From Gammaproteobacteria bacterium (GTDB lineage: Bacteria > Pseudomonadota > Gammaproteobacteria > Steroidobacterales > PWYM01): DNA of 52,500 nucleotides. Made by a program: the position numbers and the translations under genes. Location of the stretch: assembly GCA_007693855.1 (NCBI GenBank), contig RECU01000096.1:1-52500 (forward strand), written 5' to 3'. Shown in pieces: positions 18,927 to 26,823 of the stretch. The notes beneath the pieces were generated by a model. The model saw only the letters and a list, made by a program, of their open reading frames with translations. It had not been told where the DNA came from and did no database searches. The number at the start of each line of letters is the position of its first letter. Position 1 is the stretch's first letter.

Positions 18927-19625
18927 TCAGCGTAATCGCGCGCTCAGTGCCGCCACAGCCTCCTCGAGTTCAGCCACCCGCTGCTCGAGCTCGCCGAGCC
19001 TGTCGCTGTGGGCCGTGCCTGGTGACGCGGGCGGGGCAGGGGGCTCAGCCGGCATACCAGCCGCCGCGCGCGGGCCGGCTTCCGGGTCACTGTCAGCCTT
19101 CGCCACCGGTCCGCAGAACAGGTGCATCCACGTGGAATCCTGACGTCCCGGTGTCCGCGGCAGGCGCGCGACGAAGGGGCCGTCTTCGCGCTCACTGAGG
19201 GATTGCAACACCGCCCTGACCGCTTCGTTGTCAGCGAACTCATGCAGCCGGCCGCTGCGGGCGCGCAGCTCGCCAGGCGTCTGTGCGCCGCGCAGCAGCA
19301 GCAGACATAGAACTGCATACTCTGCCGCCGAGAACTGCAGCTGGCCGAAGGTGGTGTTGCACAGCGCCTGCTCGAATTTTTCGATGCCGCTGCGGAAGTT
19401 TTCATGGCGGGTGACGAGGTGGCGTTCGGCGAGCCGTCTCGCCGTGCGCTGGACCGTGCCAGGGTCGAGCGAGAGTACCGGGTCGCGGCTGGTCTTCTGG
19501 TTGCAGGCGTTGACCAGCGCGTTCAGCGTCAGGGGGTACTGGTCGGGCGTCAGCCGGGCTTTTTCCAGCAGACAGCCGAGCACCCGGGCTTCGATAGCGT
19601 CTAGTTCGATGTTCAAGTACTTCAC
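18927..19625 (-). CDS. yceH: YceH family protein (DUF480)
   Basis: A 232-residue protein opening MKYLNIELDAIEARVLGCLLEK, matching the YceH N-terminus; the start codon is GTG. YceH proteins have two winged-helix domains; LLLRGAQTPGELR and EFADNEAVRAVL are characteristic. The C-terminal 60 residues are a Pro/Ala linker and a short coiled coil (LGELEQRVAELEEAVAAL). The family's role is unknown. TATACT on the minus strand at 19653-19648 is a plausible -10. It is operonic with the class IV aminotransferase. Confidence 0.92.
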   Translation of the reverse strand: MKYLNIELDAIEARVLGCLLEKARLTPDQYPLTLNALVNACNQKTSRDPVLSLDPGTVQRTARRLAERHLVTRHENFRSGIEKFEQALCNTTFGQLQFSAAEYAVLCLLLLRGAQTPGELRARSGRLHEFADNEAVRAVLQSLSEREDGPFVARLPRTPGRQDSTWMHLFCGPVAKADSDPEAGPRAAAGMPAEPPAPPASPGTAHSDRLGELEQRVAELEEAVAALSARLR

Positions 19626-19756
19626 CGGTCAGCATTGGAGCTGCGTGAGTATAGGCCATGCCATACCCTGGCCGCGTGCGAAGACAGATCACTGTGCGGC
19701 TGGATACACACGGCGGTAGTATGTCGGATGGTCATCAGCAGCTGAGCATTTGCGCC

Positions 19757-20631
19757 ATGAGAGACATCGCAGGTCTGGCCATGCCCGGGACGCCGCACCC
19801 CCGTATCGACGAGCGGGTCGAACGGATCGGGATCGAAGACTATACCCAGCAGGGGAGCCCGGTGGTGTTCTGGGACCTCTGGGGCGAGTTGGGGCACCCC
19901 GTGCGCTGCTGAACCACGTCAACGACAACCGTGCGGAACTCAGTCAGCGTTACGGTCTGGTGAACCCGGCGAGTCTCGGGGCCATCCAGCGCGCCTTGCT
20001 GCGCCTGGAAGCCGACGGTGCCGAGCACTTCTTCGCCGAGCCTGCATTGCAGCTCGAGGACCTCATGCGCCAGGAGCTGTCCGGGCGCGGGATCATCAAC
20101 ATTCTGTCCGCGGAGCGCCTGATTCTGCAGCCTCGGCTGTACTCGAGCTTTCTGCTCTGGCTGCTCTCCGAGCTGTTCGAGCGTCTGCCAGAGGTCGGCG
20201 ACCCGGAACTGCCAAAGCTCGTGTTCTTCTTCGACGAGGCGCACCTGCTGTTCAATGACTGCCCGCCGGTCCTGCGCCAGCGGGTGGAGCAGGTGGTGCG
20301 CCTGATCCGCTCGAAAGGGGTCGGCGTGTATTTCTGTTCTCAGAGCCCTGACGACATTCTCAACGAGATGCTCAAGCAGCAGGCCGAGAGTGCCGCGCGC
20401 GCTGCCGAGGAACAGGCCCGGGCGGACGAGATCGCCACCGCCGCGGCGGCCGCCGCGAAGGCGCAGGAGAAGGCGCAGGAGAAGGCGAAGGCGCGCCCCG
20501 CGCGGCGTACCGCCAATCGCCAGGGCGTGGGCGAGGCCTTCGTCAAATCTGCCGTGCGTACGGTCGGCACCTCGATCGGCCGGGAGATCTCCCGCGGCCT
20601 GCTGGGCTCGCTGTTCGGCGGCAAGCGCTGA
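19757..20631 (+). pseudogene. Decayed HerA-like ATPase (DUF853/YjgR family) with several deletions
   Basis: Two frames together resemble segments of the about 500-residue DUF853 P-loop ATPase (E. coli YjgR). The N-terminal 60 or so residues with the Walker A GTGKT are absent. Segment one (19757-about 19910) reads MRDIAGLAMPG through PVVFWDLWGELGHPVR and then hits a stop at 19910. Segment two, in another frame (about 19903-20340), resumes at LLNHVNDNRAEL and continues through NPASLGAIQRALL to the Walker B LVFFFDEAHLLF and RLIRSKGVGVYFCSQSPDDI; about 50 residues are missing at the junction. After PDDI the frame jumps to LNEMLKQQAE, skipping about 100 or more residues, then ends with the normal GRGLLGSLFGG-type terminus. 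It should have no ATPase activity. Confidence 0.85.
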
Positions 20632-20638
20632 GGGCGAC

Positions 20639-21442
20639 TCAGCCCTTGGCCTTGGCTGCGGCCGCGGCAATGCTCTGGTTGATCTCCCATGGAAACGGAT
20701 TGCGCCGCAGCGTCAGTCCGCCATTGATCTGCAGGACCTGGCCGGTGACAAAGCTCTCGTCGGTGGCCAGCCAGAGGGCTGCGTTGGCGATATCCTCGGA
20801 GGTGCCGATACGGCCCAGCGGGTATTCCGGCAGAAACGCCTCTTCCAGCCCGGGCACGTTCATGGCCTCTGCAGTCATGGGCGTGGCGGTGAGTCCGGGG
20901 GCCAGCGAATTGACCTTCACCCCCTGCGCGCCGAACTCGTTGGCGAAGCAGCGCATCAGGGCATCTCCGCCGGCCTTGGTGCCGATGTAGGCGGCGTGGT
21001 TGAACAGCAGGCACTCCACCGACGCCGAGGTGGTGACGATCACCGAGCCGCCGCCGTGCTGGCCCATCAGCGGGCAGAAGGTCTGCAGGAAGAAATACGT
21101 CCCCTTGAACTGCAGGTCCATCAAACGGTCGATCTGCGCCTCGGTGGTATCGACCAGCTTTTCCATCAAGCCCCAGCCGGTGCAGTTCACCGCAACATCC
21201 ACCTTGCCCCAGGCGTCGATGGCCGCCTGGGCCAGCGCCTCCACCTCATCCTTGCGGGTGATGTCACAGGTGGCCCAGCGGCCGCCGAGTTCCTCGGCCA
21301 GCGCCCGCAGCGGCGCCTCGCTGCGCCCGGCCACCAGCACTTTCGCGCCTTCGGCGGCAAAGCGCCGGGCCATCACCTGACCCATGTTGTCCTTGCTCGC
21401 TGCGCCGAGAATGACTGCGACGCGATCCTGGAGTCTGCCCAT
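20639..21442 (-). CDS. Short-chain dehydrogenase/reductase (SDR)
   Basis: From ATG 21442, with a GGGGGG ribosome site, the product is 267 residues, the classical SDR length. The cofactor loop is LGAASKDNMGQ (12-22), a variant of TGxxxGIG. The catalytic Tyr152 and Lys156 lie in YIGTK with Ser at 139 or 141; the NNAG motif is VNCTG. The C-terminus (TGQVLQINGG) is typical of the family. Substrate unknown. Its stop lies eight bases from the end of the convergent pseudogene. Confidence 0.88.
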   Translation of the reverse strand: MGRLQDRVAVILGAASKDNMGQVMARRFAAEGAKVLVAGRSEAPLRALAEELGGRWATCDITRKDEVEALAQAAIDAWGKVDVAVNCTGWGLMEKLVDTTEAQIDRLMDLQFKGTYFFLQTFCPLMGQHGGGSVIVTTSASVECLLFNHAAYIGTKAGGDALMRCFANEFGAQGVKVNSLAPGLTATPMTAEAMNVPGLEEAFLPEYPLGRIGTSEDIANAALWLATDESFVTGQVLQINGGLTLRRNPFPWEINQSIAAAAAKAKG

Positions 21443-21496
21443 CGTTACCCCCCGTTGGATGACTGACGATCCATTGATGATGTGAGTTCGCCCCGT

Positions 21497-21523
21497 GTCG
21501 GCTGCGGGCCGACCCGATAGAAT
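21497..21523 (+). promoter_or_regulatory. Dyad followed by a -10-like element upstream of the DUF2868 gene
   Basis: GTCGGC (21497-21502) and GCCGAC (21508-21513) form an inverted repeat with a 5-base centre, followed by TAGAAT (21518-21523), a 5/6 -10 match. The pair lies in the 137-base gap between the divergent SDR and DUF2868 genes. A repressor-operator overlapping the promoter is possible; no regulator is identified. Confidence 0.3.
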
Positions 21524-21579
21524 CTGTAACACGTCCCGGCTTCCCATGCCGGCCCGAGCCACGACCCACGCGAGATGCC

Positions 21580-23091
21580 ATGCTATCACCGTCGGCCAAC
21601 ACGGCGTGTTCCGCCCCCGGCGCAGTCACGGGGCGGATCGTGGCCGAGGCCGTGCGCCGGCACGAAGAACGGGCAGGTGCGCCGATCGACGAAGCGCACG
21701 CCTGGCGTCAGGGTCATCAAGCTTCCGGCGGCCTCGGCCCGCGCATCGTGGCCCGTGCGGTCGCGACCCGCCTGGGTGCACAGGTCGCGCAGTCGCTGGA
21801 GCGGTTGCGGGGGCTTGCCGCTGGCGCCACGCTGGTCGCCGCGGTGCTGGCGCTGATCTCGGGGATGGTGGCGGCCGGCGTCGTCTTTGGGGCAGCGGCC
21901 ACCGAAGCCCGCGGGCAACTGAACATCTTCTGGGTGCTGAGCAGCCTGCTCGGACTGCAGACCCTGCTGCTGCTCGTCTGGGCGGTGTTCATGGGACTAC
22001 CGCGCTCGCGGGGTGGGGTGCTCGGGCAGGCGCTGATCGGCGCCACGGCGTCGCTGGCCCGCCGGGCGAACCGCGATGGGGTGCATGCGCTGACCGTGGT
22101 CGCGCTGCTGGGCTGGCTCGAGCGCACGGGCAGCGCGCGCTGGGCCGCCGGGATGCTCACCCACCTGTTGTGGGTGGCATTCGGTGTCGGCGCCCTGCTG
22201 ATGAGCGTCCTCGCGCTGACCTTCCGCCAGTACGATTTCGTCTGGGGCACGACACTGCTTGGCGAGGAGAGCTTCGTCGCGCTGGTCGCAGGCATGGGTG
22301 CACTGCCGTCAGCCATCGGGCTCGAAGTCCCGGATGCAGCGCTGGTGTCGGCCAGCCGGATCGGGATCGAGAGCATGCCGGCGGGGCGGCGCGCCTGGTC
22401 GACGTTGCTGCTGGCCTCGCTGCTGGTCTATGGCATCGTGCCCCGCCTGGGGCTTGCGCTGGTGTGCCGTTGGCGGCTGAGCCGAGGTCTGCGAACCACT
22501 GGCCTGGATCTGCAGGCACCAGGCTATCAGCGGCTGGCCCCCCGGCTCATGCCGGTCAGCGCGTCCCTCGGCGTGGTGGATCCGGCACCGGCTGGGGTGA
22601 AGGCCGTCGGGACCCGTGGCCGCCGCCCTGTGACCGGACAGGGGCCCGTGCTGTTGGTCTGGCTCGCGCTGGAGGACGATTGCCGGGAGCCACTGGAGGG
22701 ACTTGCCGATGCGCGGGTGCAGGTCTGGGGCAGCGTCGACGACCGCCGCGCCCAGGCCCGCCTGCTGACCGAGTTGCCGGCGTTGGCGCCGCCGCCCGCA
22801 GTGGTGGTGGTCGTCTCCTCGCTGCTGCGGACGCCGGATCGCCATGCCACCACCCTGCTGGCCCAGGTCCATTCCGCCACCCCTGCACCGGTATGGCTGG
22901 TGCTGACCGGCGCTGACCGCAGCGGCGGGCTCGGCATCGACCCGGCGGGTCGCGCAGCTGCCTGGGAGGCGGTGGCCGCGCGCGCGGGGATCGACGCGAT
23001 GGTGGTCGAGACGGCCGAGGCGGCGGCGCGAGGACGGTTGGAGACAGTGTTCGCCCGGCTGGCCGACGAGGAGTCTGCAGGTGGCGCCTGA
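21580..23091 (+). CDS. DUF2868 membrane protein
   Basis: A 503-residue protein matching the DUF2868 family in general plan. After a soluble N-terminus (about 1-70) there are about five hydrophobic segments: near 80-103, 113-135, 185-212 (with LTFRQYDFVWGTTLL just after), 225-245 and 282-300. A cytoplasmic C-terminal region (about 330-503) has alternating strands and helices. DUF2868 genes are commonly paired with a DUF3482 GTPase gene, as here, where the GTPase gene starts 11 bases before this stop. The pair's function is unknown. Confidence 0.82.
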   Translation: MLSPSANTACSAPGAVTGRIVAEAVRRHEERAGAPIDEAHAWRQGHQASGGLGPRIVARAVATRLGAQVAQSLERLRGLAAGATLVAAVLALISGMVAAGVVFGAAATEARGQLNIFWVLSSLLGLQTLLLLVWAVFMGLPRSRGGVLGQALIGATASLARRANRDGVHALTVVALLGWLERTGSARWAAGMLTHLLWVAFGVGALLMSVLALTFRQYDFVWGTTLLGEESFVALVAGMGALPSAIGLEVPDAALVSASRIGIESMPAGRRAWSTLLLASLLVYGIVPRLGLALVCRWRLSRGLRTTGLDLQAPGYQRLAPRLMPVSASLGVVDPAPAGVKAVGTRGRRPVTGQGPVLLVWLALEDDCREPLEGLADARVQVWGSVDDRRAQARLLTELPALAPPPAVVVVVSSLLRTPDRHATTLLAQVHSATPAPVWLVLTGADRSGGLGIDPAGRAAAWEAVAARAGIDAMVVETAEAAARGRLETVFARLADEESAGGA

Positions 23092-24493
23092 GGTGCTGCG
23101 GGTCGCGGTCGTCGGCCATACCAACACGGGCAAGACCTCGCTGTTGCGGACCCTGCTGCGCGACACGCACTTCGGCGAGGTGCGCGATGCGCCAGCGACC
23201 ACCCGTCACGTCGAAGGGGCGCAGCTGCTGGTGGACGGCCGTGCCCTGCTGGCCCTCTATGACACGCCCGGTCTCGAGGATGCCCCGGGGATTCTCGACT
23301 GGCTGGAGGCACATCCCGGGGATCGCCACGAGGGCGCCAGATCGCTGCAGCGCTTTCTCGACACCCCCGAGGCGGCCGGACGTTTCGAGCAGGAAGCCAA
23401 GGTGCTGCGCCAGCTCCAGGGCAGCGAGGTCGGTCTGTACGTGATCGACGCAAGGGAGCCCGTGCTGCCGAAATACCGTGACGAGCTGGCGGTGCTGGCC
23501 TTGTGCGCCCGGCCGTTGCTGCCGGTGCTGAACTTCATCGCCGGGCCTGGCACACGGGTTGCGGCCTGGCGCGAGGCGCTGGCCGAACTTGGCCTGCATA
23601 CCGTCATCGAGTTCGATTCCGTGGTGTTCGATGCGGTCGGCGAACGACGCCTGTTCGAGAAGCTCAGCAGCGTACTGGACCAGTGGCGGGGTCCGCTGGG
23701 CGAGCTGCGGGCCGCCCGCGAGCGCGACGCACGCTGGCGCCGCGAGGCGGCGACGCGCCTGGCGGCCGACCTGCTCCTCGACGTAGCAGCCGCGGTCGCG
23801 CTGGTCGATGCCGACGACGAGATTGCGCGCAGCCGTGACGAGGCCGCGCTGCGCGAGCAGGTACGCGAGCGCGAACGCCGCTGTACCGACCAGGTGATCG
23901 AGCTGTTCGCCTTCGGTGGCGTGGAGTACGCGGTCGACGCCCTGCCGCTGGAGGACGGACGCTGGCACACCGATCTGTTCACCCCGGAGGCGCTGGGGGA
24001 ATACGGCTTGAAGGCCGGGCGTGGTGCCGGTGTCGGGGCTGCGGCCGGGCTGGCCGTCGATGCCCTGAGTGCCGGGCTCACCCTCGGGGTAGGTACGCTG
24101 ACAGGCGCGATGCTGGGCGCGCTGTTCGGTGACCGACACGGGCTCGGCCGGCGGCTGTTCAACCGGGTACGCGGCTATCGTGAGCTGCGGGTCGATGACG
24201 CCACGCTGCGGCTGCTGGCGTTACGTCAGCGGCGGTTGCTCCGGGCCCTGGAGCGGCGGGGACACGGCGCAGTGGCACCGCTCGATACCACTGACGAGCT
24301 CGACGAGCGCTGGCGCAGCGCCAGTCTGCCCCGGGTCCTGCTGCGCGCCCGCGCGCGCCCGGAATGGTCAGCGCTCAACAGGCACCGGGCCGAGGCCTGG
24401 TCAGCGCCGGCAGCCGGTCGTGATGAGGCCTGCGTCGAGCTTGCCGCGCAGCTTGGCCAGGCGCTCGATCCCGCGGGCGCAGACGCGCGCTAA
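23081..24493 (+). CDS. DUF3482 GTPase
   Basis: A 470-residue P-loop GTPase of the TrmE-Era-EngA-like class with a C-terminal DUF3482 region. G1 is GHTNTGKTS (12-20), a Thr-Thr pair in DAPATTRHV fits G2, and DTPG is G3. The G4 NKxD motif is not evident (NFIAG at that position), so nucleotide specificity may be relaxed. A glycine zipper near 325-365 (GRGAGVGAAAGLAV through GAMLGALFG) suggests membrane association. The GTG start at 23081 has GAGGAG upstream and overlaps the DUF2868 gene by 11 bases, indicating coupling. The stop overlaps that of the convergent channel gene in CTAA. Confidence 0.85.
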   Translation: MAPEVLRVAVVGHTNTGKTSLLRTLLRDTHFGEVRDAPATTRHVEGAQLLVDGRALLALYDTPGLEDAPGILDWLEAHPGDRHEGARSLQRFLDTPEAAGRFEQEAKVLRQLQGSEVGLYVIDAREPVLPKYRDELAVLALCARPLLPVLNFIAGPGTRVAAWREALAELGLHTVIEFDSVVFDAVGERRLFEKLSSVLDQWRGPLGELRAARERDARWRREAATRLAADLLLDVAAAVALVDADDEIARSRDEAALREQVRERERRCTDQVIELFAFGGVEYAVDALPLEDGRWHTDLFTPEALGEYGLKAGRGAGVGAAAGLAVDALSAGLTLGVGTLTGAMLGALFGDRHGLGRRLFNRVRGYRELRVDDATLRLLALRQRRLLRALERRGHGAVAPLDTTDELDERWRSASLPRVLLRARARPEWSALNRHRAEAWSAPAAGRDEACVELAAQLGQALDPAGADAR

Positions 24494-25341
24494 TCCAGTC
24501 GGTCCCGCAGCGCCTGGATTTCGCGGCGCAGCGCCAGCAGATCCTCATGCAGTTGCCGGTTCTCGTCGCGCACCCGCAGGAGATCCTGGTGCAGCGCCGC
24601 GCCCTCCTCGTGGACGATGCCTTCGATCTGGCTCACCTCTGCGCGATGCTGGGCTTCGTGCAGCGTCTGCATGGTGTTCACGATCACCGCGATGAACAGG
24701 TTGAGCACGGTGAAGGTGGCGAGCAGGATGAACGGCACGAAAAACACCCAGGCGAAGGGGTGAAGTTCCATCACCGGTCGGGCGATGCCCATCGACCAGC
24801 TCTCCAGTGTCATCACCTGGAAGAGCGTGTACATCGAGGCCCCCAAGCTGCCGAACCAGTCGGGGAAGTCTGCAGCGAACAGGCCGGTGGCGATGACGGC
24901 GAACACATAGAACATCAGCAGCAGCAGGCCGAAGATCGAGACGATCCCCGGGACGGCTTTCAGCAGCGCCTCGACGATGAAACGCAGCTTCGGCACCATC
25001 GAGACCAGACGCAGCAGCCTGAGGATCCGCAGCACGGCAAGCGGGCCGGTGGTCGGAATCAACGCGATCCCGACGACGATGAAGTCGAATACGTTCCATG
25101 GGTTGCGGAAGAAGGCCAGCCGCTTCGCGAACAGCTTCAGGGCGATCTCGATGACGAAGACGCCCAGGATGACGCGGTCTGCGCCGACCAGCAGGCCGCC
25201 GGCCAGGGCCATCGCGGTCTGCGAGGTCTCGAGGCCGAGAATCACGCCGTTCAGCACGATCAGGACGATGATGGCGCGCTGTATCGGCGACGATTCGATC
25301 CAGTCGCCGACGCGCTGGCGCAGACCCCGGGGGTCGGACAT
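24490..25341 (-). CDS. Bacterial voltage-gated sodium channel (NaChBac/NavAb family)
   Basis: A 283-residue six-helix channel subunit. S1 is about 20-38, S2 54-72, S3 83-97 and S4 101-120, with gating arginines R105, R108 and R111. S5 is about 127-152 and S6 198-223. The selectivity filter TLESWS (178-183) is identical to that of NavAb-type sodium channels, so Na+ selectivity is expected in the homotetramer. A heptad-rich C-terminal tail (about 225-283) would form the four-stranded coiled coil. ATG 25341 is chosen because GAGGAA precedes it and the protein then begins just before S1; an in-frame extension to 25392 lacks support. Such channels support motility and pH responses in alkaliphiles and halophiles. 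Confidence 0.93.
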   Translation of the reverse strand: MSDPRGLRQRVGDWIESSPIQRAIIVLIVLNGVILGLETSQTAMALAGGLLVGADRVILGVFVIEIALKLFAKRLAFFRNPWNVFDFIVVGIALIPTTGPLAVLRILRLLRLVSMVPKLRFIVEALLKAVPGIVSIFGLLLLMFYVFAVIATGLFAADFPDWFGSLGASMYTLFQVMTLESWSMGIARPVMELHPFAWVFFVPFILLATFTVLNLFIAVIVNTMQTLHEAQHRAEVSQIEGIVHEEGAALHQDLLRVRDENRQLHEDLLALRREIQALRDRLD

Positions 25342-25430
25342 GATGCTGTTCCTCGCTGCGGGAGACGGCCGCGTATTGCGGCGGGGCGCCAAGCCTACTC
25401 AAGCGGCTGGGCCCTCGGCAACGGGAAGGG

Positions 25431-25958
25431 TCAGTCGACGGCCACCGGTGGGTCGAGATCGTCCAGGGCTGCCGCCGCGCTGGGCGGATGGCGCGTCAGC
25501 CACTCCTCGAGCAGACGCGCATGCTCGGCCTCTTCCTCGGCGAATTCGCCGGCGAGTTCACGGACCCGGGCATCGTGGCTGGTGTCGGCGACCTGCTGGT
25601 AGAACGCCTGGGCCTGGCGCTCGGCGGTGAGTGCCAGCGACAGAGCCTGGTGTGCATCCATCAGGTAGTGGGTGTCTGCCAGCGCGGCCGACTCCGGACT
25701 CTCCGGTGAGGGCCAGGCGAACTCCCACGGCCGCAGGGTCGGCAGCACGTCGCCCTCGGCCTGCGCGCGGCCCAGAGCCTCGTCGCGGTGCAGTCGCGAA
25801 TAGCCGGCCATGCGCCGGAACAGCGCCTCAACGTCGTTATGATGCACCGCCATGGTGTCCGCGAGTTCGTCGTAGCGTTCCGCAGCCTCCTCCTCGAGGG
25901 TCACCGCGTGGGCGAGGAATAGCGCCACGGAGGCGCCGGCATGGACCTCAGGACTCAT
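25431..25958 (-). CDS. Ferritin-like/rubrerythrin-type protein
   Basis: A 175-residue all-helical protein with two ferritin-like half repeats. The first has LEEEAAERYDEL and LFRRMAGYSRLH; the second has ERQAQAFY and EFAEEEAEHARLL. The second half retains the E...EExxH diiron pattern; in the first half the EExxH position reads GYSRLH, so one or two carboxylate ligands may be missing. No rubredoxin domain is fused. ATG 25958 lies 11 bases inside the end of the oxidoreductase beta gene, so it is third in that operon. An antioxidant or iron role protecting the oxygen-sensitive oxidoreductase is inferred from context. Confidence 0.75.
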   Translation of the reverse strand: MSPEVHAGASVALFLAHAVTLEEEAAERYDELADTMAVHHNDVEALFRRMAGYSRLHRDEALGRAQAEGDVLPTLRPWEFAWPSPESPESAALADTHYLMDAHQALSLALTAERQAQAFYQQVADTSHDARVRELAGEFAEEEAEHARLLEEWLTRHPPSAAAALDDLDPPVAVD

Positions 25959-26823
25959 GGTCGGCGGCCCCGCGCAGTCGCGCGGCAGTGAACTCGCCGG
26001 CAAGCTCGGCGAGGGTGGCGGTCTCGTCCGTCAGGTCGGCGGGCGCGGGGGCTGATCCGCCGGCAGACACCGGCGCGCGGTACAGCAGCCCGGTGGTGAA
26101 CCCGTCGTCTGTCAGCAGCCGGCGGAAGGCGGCGTTGCGGTCGGCCAGCGGCTCGAACCCGGCGGAGACCAGCGCCTTGTATTCCAGCTGTTCCGGTCGG
26201 TAGGTGATGCAGGGGCTCAGCACCTGCAGGAAGGCGAAGCCCGGGTACTCGATTGCCTCGGCCAGCAGCCGCGCCAGGCCATTGGGATCGCCGGAGAATC
26301 CGCGTGCGATGAAGCCCGCGCCGGCCGACAGGGCGATCTCCAGCGGGCGGAAGGGGGCAATCCCGGGGCCGTCCGGCGTGAGCTTGCTGCCGGCCCAGTC
26401 GGCCGCGCTGGTCGGCGAGGCCTGGCCCTTGGTCATGCCGTAGACCGCATTATCCATGACCAGGTAGGTCAGCCTGGCGTTGCGCCGGCAGGCGTGCAGG
26501 AAGTGGTTGCCGCCGATCGAGAAGCCATCGCCGTCGCCGCCGGTGGCGATCACCGTAAGATCGGGGCGCGCGACGGCAAGCCCCGTGGCCACCGGCAGGG
26601 CACGGCCATGCACCCCGTGGAACCCGTAGACACTGGTATAGGCCGGCAGCCTGGACGAGCAGCCGATGCCCGAGACCACGGCGACGCGCTCCGGCGCCAG
26701 CGCCAGCCCGGCCAGGGCCTTGGTCAGCGCGTTCAGGACACCAAAATCGCCACAGCCCGGGCACCAGACCGGCTTGGTCGCCGACTTGTAATCCTTCGGC
26801 CTGAGCACGACGGTCGCGTTCAC
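25948..26823 (-). CDS. 2-oxoacid:ferredoxin oxidoreductase, beta subunit (KorB-like)
   Basis: A 291-residue thiamine-diphosphate-binding subunit. WCPGCGDFGVL near the N-terminus supplies cluster and TPP-region residues, and GGDGDGFSIGGNHF is the TPP/Mg site. Length and pattern match the KorB class (2-oxoglutarate:ferredoxin oxidoreductase and relatives) that pairs with a gamma-alpha fusion. The complex converts a 2-oxoacid plus CoA to acyl-CoA, CO2 and reduced ferredoxin, reversibly. The start overlaps the alpha gene stop by four bases. Substrate (2-oxoglutarate, pyruvate or branched-chain) cannot be fixed from sequence. Confidence 0.9.
   Translation of the reverse strand: MNATVVLRPKDYKSATKPVWCPGCGDFGVLNALTKALAGLALAPERVAVVSGIGCSSRLPAYTSVYGFHGVHGRALPVATGLAVARPDLTVIATGGDGDGFSIGGNHFLHACRRNARLTYLVMDNAVYGMTKGQASPTSAADWAGSKLTPDGPGIAPFRPLEIALSAGAGFIARGFSGDPNGLARLLAEAIEYPGFAFLQVLSPCITYRPEQLEYKALVSAGFEPLADRNAAFRRLLTDDGFTTGLLYRAPVSAGGSAPAPADLTDETATLAELAGEFTAARLRGAADHES

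Noticed and set aside
21495-22916. A 473-codon plus-strand frame overlapping the DUF2868 gene.
   Set aside because: Extremely Arg/Gly/Ala-rich translation without membrane pattern; the 21580 frame has the expected family features.
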